From: CAZYZQ01 sp964652075
GTDB lineage: Bacteria; Bacillota; Clostridia; Oscillospirales; Oscillospiraceae
NCBI GenBank assembly: GCA_964652075.1
Contig: CAZYZQ010000022.1
Span: 1 to 24,496, forward strand
Direction: 5' to 3'
Length of the DNA: 24,496 nt
Shown: positions 20,003 to 24,496 of the stretch, piece by piece
How the letters are laid out: each line of letters begins with the position of its first letter
Position numbering within the stretch: position 1 is the stretch's first letter
Translations under genes and position numbers: made by a program
The notes under the pieces: generated by a model
What the model was told of the DNA's origin: nothing
The model's database searches: none
What the model saw: the letters and a program-made list of their open reading frames with translations, nothing else

Positions 20003-21285
20003 AAACATCGGAAGAACTCTTTGAGCGCGCCGAGCGTGTCCTGCCCGGCGGCGTCAATTCGCCGGTGCGCGCCTGCCGGAATGTCGGCGCAACGCCGCGC
20101 TTTCTCTCCCGCGCGGACGGCGCGTACGTCTGGGACGTGGAGGGGCGGCGCTATATCGACTATATCTGCTCCTGGGGGCCGATGATCCTCGGCCACAACC
20201 ACCCCGCCGTCCGCGACGCCGTCGTGCAGGCGGCCTCGAACGGCCTGTCCTTCGGCGCGCCGTGCGAGGCGGAGGTGGAGATGGCGGAGCTGCTGTGCGC
20301 GCTCGTGCCGGGGCTTGAGATGGTACGCATGGTCTGCTCCGGCACCGAGGCGGTCATGAGCGCGCTGCGCCTTGCGCGCGGCGCGACGGGGCGGCCGAAG
20401 ATCCTCAAATTCGAGGGCTGCTACCACGGCCACAGCGACGGCCTGCTTGTCAAGGCAGGCTCGGGCGCGCAGACCTTCGGCGCGCCGGACTCCGCGGGCG
20501 TCCCGCCCGACGTGGCCGCAGGGACGCTCGTCGCGCCGTACAACGATCTGCCCGCCGTCGAGGCGCTGCTGCGCGGCGGGGATGTGGCCTGCGTCGTGGT
20601 CGAGCCGGTGGCGGCGAACATGGGCGTCGTGCCGCCCGCGCCCGGCTTTCTGGCGGGGCTGCGCGCGCTGTGCGACCGATACGGTGCGCTGCTGATCTTC
20701 GACGAGGTCATCACCGGCTTCCGCCTCGGCCTCGGCGGCGCGCAGGCGTGGAGCGGCGTGCACGCCGACCTCGTGACCTACGGCAAGATCATCGGCGGCG
20801 GAATGCCTGTCGGCGCCTACGGCGGCAGCCGCGACCTGATGCGGTGTGTCGCGCCCACCGGCCCGGTCTATCAGGCGGGCACGCTCTCCGGCAACCCCGT
20901 CGCCATGGCGGCGGGCCTTGCCCAGCTGCGCCTGCTCGCCGCGGACCCGGCAATCTATGACCGCATTGACCGCAAGGCCGCGCGCGTCGAAGCGGCGATC
21001 CGGAGTGCCGCGCAGCGCCACGGCGTCGCCGTGCAGGTGAACCGCGCCGGCTCGCTTCTCTCGCCGTTTTTCACCGACGTGCCGGTGACAAACTTCCAGA
21101 CCGCCCGCACCTCGGATCTTGCCCGCTTCGCGCAATATTGGCGCGCGCTGCTGGCCGGCGGCGTCTATGCCGCGCCGAGCCAGTTCGAGGCCATGTTCCT
21201 CTCCGACGCACACGACGAGGCGGCGCTCGCCGCCACCGAGACGGCCATCGACGCCGCGTTCAAGGCGCTGCGCGAGGAAGCGTAA
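19999..21285 (+). CDS. hemL: Glutamate-1-semialdehyde 2,1-aminomutase
   Basis: This PLP enzyme converts glutamate-1-semialdehyde to 5-aminolevulinate. It acts directly after HemA and supplies HemB, though it is last in the operon. The 428-aa length is typical. Motifs are LPGGVNSPVRA at the start, the phosphate-binding SGTEAVMSALRLAR, FEGCYHGHSDGLLVKAGSG, the cofactor Asp region LLIFDEVITGFRLG, and the Schiff-base lysine K263 in TYGKIIGGGMPVGAYGG. AGAGGGGAA precedes the ATG, which overlaps the hemB stop by 4 nt. A strong terminator follows. Confidence 0.97.
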   Translation: MKTSEELFERAERVLPGGVNSPVRACRNVGATPRFLSRADGAYVWDVEGRRYIDYICSWGPMILGHNHPAVRDAVVQAASNGLSFGAPCEAEVEMAELLCALVPGLEMVRMVCSGTEAVMSALRLARGATGRPKILKFEGCYHGHSDGLLVKAGSGAQTFGAPDSAGVPPDVAAGTLVAPYNDLPAVEALLRGGDVACVVVEPVAANMGVVPPAPGFLAGLRALCDRYGALLIFDEVITGFRLGLGGAQAWSGVHADLVTYGKIIGGGMPVGAYGGSRDLMRCVAPTGPVYQAGTLSGNPVAMAAGLAQLRLLAADPAIYDRIDRKAARVEAAIRSAAQRHGVAVQVNRAGSLLSPFFTDVPVTNFQTARTSDLARFAQYWRALLAGGVYAAPSQFEAMFLSDAHDEAALAATETAIDAAFKALREEA

Positions 21286-21296
21286 GAAATCACAGA

Positions 21297-21330
21297 AACA
21301 GCGCCCCGGCAGCTCACCGGGGCGCTGTTT
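21297..21330. terminator. Bidirectional terminator between hemL and the convergent PNPOx gene
   Basis: CAGCGCCCCGG and CCGGGGCGCTG pair perfectly around 7 nt, with TTT on the plus side and TTTCTGT on the minus side. It lies between the two convergent stop codons. Confidence 0.85.
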
Positions 21331-21333
21331 GCG

Positions 21334-21726
21334 TCAAAATGTGACAACGCGGTCTGCTTTCCCAAAGGCCGAGAACGTTGCGACGGCGTTTTTCAGATAG
21401 AAGACCTCAGTCTTCCTGTCTCCGACCGCGTAGCGCGCCTTCAGATTCGGCTTTGCGTCCAGCACGGCGGCGTTTGCCGCGTCGCTCGTGTCCTCGACGG
21501 CCTCCGCCGCAACGCGCAACCAGCCGCCGTTTGCCATCGCGCACAGCTCGACGCGCGGGTTCTGATGCAGCTGTGCGGAGACGCGCTTGTCCTTACCTGT
21601 GTGAAAATACAGCCGCCCCTGATATTGCACCAGCGTGCCGAACGGCCGCACGCGCGGCTGCCCGTCCTCGGATGTTGCAAGGTAGCAGACCTTCGCTTTC
21701 AGGAAAAATTCATAGACTTCCTGCAT
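21334..21726 (-). CDS. Pyridoxamine 5'-phosphate oxidase-family (flavin reductase-like) protein
   Basis: This is a 130-aa split-barrel flavoprotein of the PNPOx-like superfamily. Conserved stretches are the AKVCYLATSEDGQPRVRPFG strand pair, GRLYFHTGKDKRVSAQL, NPRVELCAMANGGWLRVAAE and the end SAFGKADRVVTF. Members bind FMN or F420 and often reduce xenobiotics (NimA, for example) or quinones; the substrate here is unknown. The ATG at 21726 has GGAGG. The gene follows the SnoaL-SnoaL-MarR operon on the same strand, but a terminator and its own promoter, with a palindrome at the start site, separate it. This arrangement suggests control by that MarR protein. Confidence 0.9.
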   Translation of the reverse strand: MQEVYEFFLKAKVCYLATSEDGQPRVRPFGTLVQYQGRLYFHTGKDKRVSAQLHQNPRVELCAMANGGWLRVAAEAVEDTSDAANAAVLDAKPNLKARYAVGDRKTEVFYLKNAVATFSAFGKADRVVTF

Positions 21727-21742
21727 GTGTCGTACCTCCTGA

Positions 21743-21790
21743 TTGTTATTTATATAACAACAGCATAGCACTGCGCGTGAAAAATTGCAA
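21743..21790 (-). promoter_or_regulatory. Promoter with palindromic operator upstream of the PNPOx gene
   Basis: On the minus strand, TTGCAA (21785-21790), a 17-bp spacer and TATGCT (21762-21767) form the promoter. Immediately downstream lies TTGTTATTTATATAACAA (21743-21760, plus-strand reading), with perfect 7-bp arms around 4 nt, covering the expected transcription start. Its size, TTG...CAA ends and the nearby marR gene fit a MarR-type operator. Confidence 0.7.
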
Positions 21791-21802
21791 TTTCAGGATC
21801 AG

Positions 21803-21842
21803 AAACACCCTCTGCCACAGATTGTTGGCAGAGGGTGTTTTC
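21803..21842 (-). terminator. Terminator of the SnoaL-SnoaL-marR operon
   Basis: AAACACCCTCTGCCA and TGGCAGAGGGTGTTT form a perfect 15-bp stem around 8 nt, 18 nt past the marR stop. A short T tract follows on either strand. Confidence 0.85.
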
Positions 21843-21860
21843 CTACATTTTCATGGGAAT

Positions 21861-22316
21861 TCACGGGTTTTCCGTGATGTGTTCCATATTGTCCAGCATG
21901 ATCTGCAATGCCCGGAGCGTGGCGTCGATCTCCTTCTGCGTCAACCCCTGCAGGAGCCACTTCTCAATCTGCTGCTTGGTCGCCATACCGGACTCGTGCA
22001 GCGCAGCCGCGTGTTCTGTTTCGCAGATGCTCTTGTGGCGGCAGTCCTTCTGGCTCGGGCGCTTGACAATGAAGCCCTTGGCCTCCAGCCGCTTGAGAAT
22101 GCCCGTGATTGTCGGGTTGGTCAGATGAAATTTCCGCTCGAGTTCCACCTGATTGATCTCATGATCGCTGTTCTGGTGGATGTAATGCAGAAGATCCGCC
22201 TGCGAGGCCGTCAGGTCATAGTCCGCCATCACGCGGTTACGCGCTTTGATAATGGCCTGATCCACCTGCTTGACCAGATCGCCAACCTTCTCAGCGTTTG
22301 TATATTGCTTCTGCAT
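21861..22316 (-). CDS. MarR-family transcriptional regulator
   Basis: This is a 151-aa winged-helix dimeric regulator. The DNA-binding part runs from about residue 34 to 100: LTASQADLLHYIHQNSD, then NQVELERKFHLTNPTITGIL (recognition helix), then KRLEAKGFIVKRPSQKDCRHKSI (wing). The terminal helices (5-30 and about 115-148) would form the dimer interface. One cysteine lies in the wing (KDCRHK) and another just after it (ICETE), so redox sensing of the OhrR kind is conceivable but unproven. AAGGAG lies upstream. It is the last gene of an operon with two SnoaL-like proteins. The palindrome before the next gene is a candidate binding site. Confidence 0.93.
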   Translation of the reverse strand: MQKQYTNAEKVGDLVKQVDQAIIKARNRVMADYDLTASQADLLHYIHQNSDHEINQVELERKFHLTNPTITGILKRLEAKGFIVKRPSQKDCRHKSICETEHAAALHESGMATKQQIEKWLLQGLTQKEIDATLRALQIMLDNMEHITENP

Positions 22317-22346
22317 ATCGGATACTCCTTATCGCCGCGTCTGCGC

Positions 22347-22682
22347 TCAGGCGACGGGCTGGATGGTTGCCGTGTGCCAGACGATCTTGCCGCCGTCCAG
22401 CCGGAAGATATCGGTGGAGCGCACGAAGGTGTGCCCGTCCGTGCCGTCCATCTTGATGTAGGCCGCGACCTTGTCGCCCTCGGCGACGATCTTGACGACC
22501 TCCGCCTTGGCGCCCTCGACGGCGAAGAACTTTGCGTAGCGGTCATAGAACGCCTCGACGCCGGACTTTTCCATCGGCGCAGTGTAGTGCTCGACGAAGC
22601 CCTCGCCGACAAACGCGGATGCGCACTTGCGCTCGTTGAACACGGCCTGATAGAAGGCCAGAATGATTTCCTTATTCGTCAT
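22347..22682 (-). CDS. SnoaL-like / NTF2-fold protein (paralogue 2)
   Basis: This is a 111-aa cone-fold protein. The start MTNKEIILAFYQAVFNER aligns directly with the neighbouring gene's L-TTKEMIYAVYDEVFNS. EHYTAP, AFYDRYAKFF, DKVAAYIKMDGTD and TDIFRLDGGKIVWHT are typical of the SnoaL/ketosteroid-isomerase-like family, where 'D-xxR-xxxGKI-xxHW' closes the fold. It starts 14 nt after the upstream paralogue with GGAGGG. Members may be enzymes or simple ligand binders; the substrate is unknown. Coexpression with MarR suggests a response to a small aromatic or toxic compound (inference). Confidence 0.85.
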   Translation of the reverse strand: MTNKEIILAFYQAVFNERKCASAFVGEGFVEHYTAPMEKSGVEAFYDRYAKFFAVEGAKAEVVKIVAEGDKVAAYIKMDGTDGHTFVRSTDIFRLDGGKIVWHTATIQPVA

Positions 22683-22695
22683 ATTCTTTCCCTCC

Positions 22696-23034
22696 TCAGC
22701 CTTCCAGAACGTCCCAGTGTTCGGCAAGCTTGCCGTCCTCGAGCCGGTAGATGTCCATCACGGTGTGGCCCGGGTTTTCGGAGCCGTCCGGCTTCATGGG
22801 CATCAGATAGACGAACACCATGTCGTCCTCTTCAATGATATCGAGCACCTTCAGGACCATCTTCTTGCCCGCGTCGAATGCGGCGCGGAAGGTGTCGATA
22901 AAGCCCTGCCGTCCGCTCGTCACGCCGGGGTTGTGCTGGATGTAGCTCGGCAGCGCGTACTTGACGAACGCCTCCGGCTGCTGGCTGTTGAACACCTCGT
23001 CATAGACGGCATAGATCATTTCTTTTGTGGTCAA
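22696..23034 (-). CDS. SnoaL-like / NTF2-fold protein (paralogue 1)
   Basis: This is a 112-aa relative of the next gene. The start is a TTG at 23034 with GGAGGAG 6-7 nt upstream, chosen because it aligns with the ATG of the paralogue; the in-frame ATG at 23067 precedes the ribosome binding site. Residues Y-I-Q-H-N-P (family YxQHNP), RQGFIDTF, DDMVFVYLM and MDIYRLEDGKLAEHWDVLE are the classic SnoaL/polyketide cyclase-like pattern, with His in QHNP and in EHWD. Function is unknown. It is first in the operon with a strong promoter upstream. Confidence 0.87.
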   Translation of the reverse strand: MTTKEMIYAVYDEVFNSQQPEAFVKYALPSYIQHNPGVTSGRQGFIDTFRAAFDAGKKMVLKVLDIIEEDDMVFVYLMPMKPDGSENPGHTVMDIYRLEDGKLAEHWDVLEG

Positions 23035-23090
23035 CGCTTTCTCCTCCTCTTGTGCAACACATTGCAACGAATTTATTTTCTACTACAACT

Positions 23091-23119
23091 ATAATATACC
23101 ATTTTGCCGTAGCTGTCAA
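23091..23119 (-). promoter_or_regulatory. Promoter of the SnoaL-SnoaL-marR operon
   Basis: On the minus strand, TTGACA (23114-23119), a 17-bp spacer and TATTAT (23091-23096). The -35 overlaps the dapF stop codon. Between this promoter and the ribosome binding site, TGCAA-N4-TTGCA (23053-23066) has the same 4-nt centre as the palindrome before the PNPOx gene, though shorter arms. Confidence 0.75.
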
Positions 23120-23952
23120 GCCTGAACCAGCGCTTCCTCCGTAATTTCCCCCTTGCAGACGATGGTTGTCGGCCCGGTCAGGAACAGGTCGGTCACTCCG
23201 CCGTCCGCGCCGCGCGCCACGTCGACTGTCAGCACGCCGCCGGGCATGTGGATCTGGATCGCGTTTCCGTCCATGCGCCCCTGCACCGTCAGCGCCAGCG
23301 CGATCGACCCCGCGCCCGTGCCGCAGGCGTAGGTGAAGTCCTCCACGCCGCGCTCATACGTCAGCGCCAGCACGTCATGTTCGCCCGTGACCTCGATGAA
23401 GTCCACATTCGCCCCGCGCGGGAACGCCGGGTGGAAGCGTAGCGCCCGCCCGAGCCTGCGCAGCTGATCGCGGTCGAAGTCCGCCAGATGCTCGATGGGC
23501 ACAACCGCGTGCGGCACGCCGACGACAGCGTAGAAGCACGGATAGACTGCGCCGTCCAGCGCAAGCGGGCAGTCCGGCTGCATATCCTCCGGGTTTTGCA
23601 GGCGGACGCGGTACTGCCGCGCCGAGATCCGCTCGCCCGTGACAAGCCCCGCCGTGGTCTGTACGCGCTGGATCTGCCCGGCCAGCCCGTTCTCGTAGCC
23701 GTAGCGGCAGATGCAGCGTGCGCCGTTGCCGCACATCTCGCCCACAGAGCCGTCGGAGTTGTAGAACAGCATCCGGTAGTCCGCGCCGCAGTCCGACGCG
23801 TCCACGACCATGAACCCGTCCGCGCCAATGGACAGATGTCGCTCACAGAGCGTGCGCGCGAGCGCCGGGAAGCGGTCTTCCGGAAGCCGCAGCTCCAGAT
23901 TATTCAGCACGAGAAAGTCGTTCCCCGCGCCGTTCATTTTCCAGAATTTCAT
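23116..23952 (-). CDS. dapF: Diaminopimelate epimerase
   Basis: This PLP-independent racemase converts LL- to meso-diaminopimelate for lysine and peptidoglycan synthesis. The 278-aa length is typical. The two catalytic cysteines are C74 (GEMCGNGARC) and C210 (YACGTGAGS). The N-terminal KMNGAGNDF and the GADG segment are also diagnostic. The AGGGGGGA before the ATG is a good ribosome binding site. The start codon overlaps the stop of the upstream gene by 4 nt, yet a consensus-like promoter lies inside that gene, so dapF can be expressed both ways. No other lysine gene is in the window. Confidence 0.97.
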   Translation of the reverse strand: MKFWKMNGAGNDFLVLNNLELRLPEDRFPALARTLCERHLSIGADGFMVVDASDCGADYRMLFYNSDGSVGEMCGNGARCICRYGYENGLAGQIQRVQTTAGLVTGERISARQYRVRLQNPEDMQPDCPLALDGAVYPCFYAVVGVPHAVVPIEHLADFDRDQLRRLGRALRFHPAFPRGANVDFIEVTGEHDVLALTYERGVEDFTYACGTGAGSIALALTVQGRMDGNAIQIHMPGGVLTVDVARGADGGVTDLFLTGPTTIVCKGEITEEALVQA

Positions 23953-24496
23953 TGGGAATCCCCCCTGTTTTGTCCTGAAACAATCGTACCACGTAGAGGG
24001 GAAAATTGCAAGCGGAGAAGGGAAAAAGGCGGCGGGTAGGGCTTGGTGTAGGCATCAATCCTGTTCTGGTCGTCAATCGGATTCGGGTCGTAGATCATGA
24101 TAATCTTGCATTTGTAGGGGATCTCGCCGCTGTCCGGGACAAGCAGCACGCGTGCCGCGTCGTCCAGCCCGGCGAAGAGGATCGCGTCCTCGGTCAGATA
24201 GCCGGTCCACCACCAAGTCTGGTCGTAGCTTGGCACATCCTCGAGTCGGAACTGATAGATCGCCGTCCCGGGCGCGAAGCAGCTGCACTCCAATTCTTCC
24301 GACGGCGTTGGCGTCCGCTTCGTCACCGTGCCGAGCAGCGTCGCGTCGTCCGGCACACGCAGCCACGGGCCGTCCTCCTGAATCACGCACTCGTACAGCT
24401 GCCCCTCCCAGTAGAGCGCAGCGTAGTAGCGCTGAAGCGACCCGTCGCCATCCGCCACTTCCCCATCCCCTATGCCGGGGCAGAGCGGCTCGGGTT
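23949..24496 (-). CDS. Unrecognised protein, 5' end outside the window
   Basis: The frame stays open to the right edge, so the N-terminus is missing; a GTG at 24458 could be a start but lacks a convincing reason to be preferred. About 182 residues are visible. They include a WEGQLYECVIQEDGPW-type strand pair, CSCFAPGTAIYQF, VPSYDQTWWWTGYL and IPYKCKIIMIYDP, rich in aromatic and acidic residues and predicted beta-rich. No catalytic motif is recognised. It may be a secreted or lipoprotein-type protein whose signal peptide is beyond the edge (inference). The last 25 or so residues, after the PYPPP stretch, overlap the dapF promoter region and may not be conserved. The stop overlaps the dapF ATG by 4 nt. 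Confidence 0.65.
   Translation of the reverse strand, partial: PEPLCPGIGDGEVADGDGSLQRYYAALYWEGQLYECVIQEDGPWLRVPDDATLLGTVTKRTPTPSEELECSCFAPGTAIYQFRLEDVPSYDQTWWWTGYLTEDAILFAGLDDAARVLLVPDSGEIPYKCKIIMIYDPNPIDDQNRIDAYTKPYPPPFSLLRLQFSPLRGTIVSGQNRGDSQ
23983..24011 (-). promoter_or_regulatory. Probable promoter of dapF inside the upstream gene
   Basis: On the minus strand, TTGCAA (24006-24011), a 17-bp spacer and TACGAT (23983-23988), 31 bp before the ATG. The surrounding sequence is A/T-richer than the coding average, which supports a regulatory region. Confidence 0.55.

Noticed and set aside
21378..22838. 486-codon plus-strand frame across the MarR region
   Set aside because: It is antisense to three well-supported genes with their own ribosome binding sites and terminator.

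Overview
The window looks like a chromosomal segment of a GC-rich, Gram-positive, anaerobic Clostridia bacterium, probably an Oscillospiraceae/Ruminococcaceae-type gut organism. This taxon is inferred from gene content and style: strong AGGAGG ribosome binding sites, SigA-type TTGACA-17-TATAAT promoters, a YtvI-like permease, RqcH, Mini-RNase III, a C_GCAxxG_C_C protein and a fused CobA-HemD. Two runs of exactly 100 N (5089-5188 and 14146-14245) show that it is a draft scaffold, possibly a metagenome bin.

Layout. (1) 1-2852: the 3' end of ilvC, a gene-free stretch of almost 1 kb packed with palindromic repeats and one 254-bp MITE-like element, then ilvD. (2) 2843-4656: a D-Ala-D-Ala carboxypeptidase followed by a small DUF2812-like membrane protein. 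(3) 4700-5763, minus strand: a 65-aa unknown gene with a hairpin over its ribosome binding site, then a very cysteine-rich repeat protein broken by an assembly gap. (4) 5793-10113: a YtvI/AI-2E-type permease, convergent with the minus-strand operon mrnC-rqcH-degV (rRNA maturation, ribosome rescue, lipid binding). (5) 10224-12556: a secreted SLH-domain protein with a CHAP-like N-terminus, then a C_GCAxxG_C_C protein whose tail overlaps a convergent HD phosphohydrolase by 178 bp. (6) 12647-14134: a stand-alone 476-aa protein that appears to fuse the alpha (TIM barrel) and beta (DUF6379-like) subunits of C-glycoside deglycosidase. (7) 14255-21330: a tetrapyrrole operon of helix-turn-helix regulator, hemA, [MITE copy], precorrin-2 dehydrogenase, hemC, cobA-hemD, hemB, hemL. 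Apart from the MITE gap its genes overlap by 4-44 nt. (8) 21334-23119, minus strand: two tandem SnoaL-like paralogues and a MarR regulator, then a separately promoted flavin-reductase-like (PNPOx) gene with a palindromic operator at its start site. (9) 23116-24496, minus strand: dapF and an unrecognised protein that runs off the right edge.

How the genes work together. ilvC and ilvD are consecutive steps of valine/isoleucine synthesis. The hem operon encodes every step from glutamyl-tRNA to uroporphyrinogen III except the glutamate-1-semialdehyde precursor's tRNA synthetase, plus methylation and oxidation to sirohydrochlorin. No uroporphyrinogen decarboxylase is present here, so the operon points to siroheme and/or cobalamin rather than protoheme (inference). 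The two most unusual items are the fused C-glycoside-deglycosidase-like enzyme and the cysteine-rich repeat protein. The most unusual non-coding structure is the family of mosaic inverted-repeat elements, one copy of which sits inside the hem operon.
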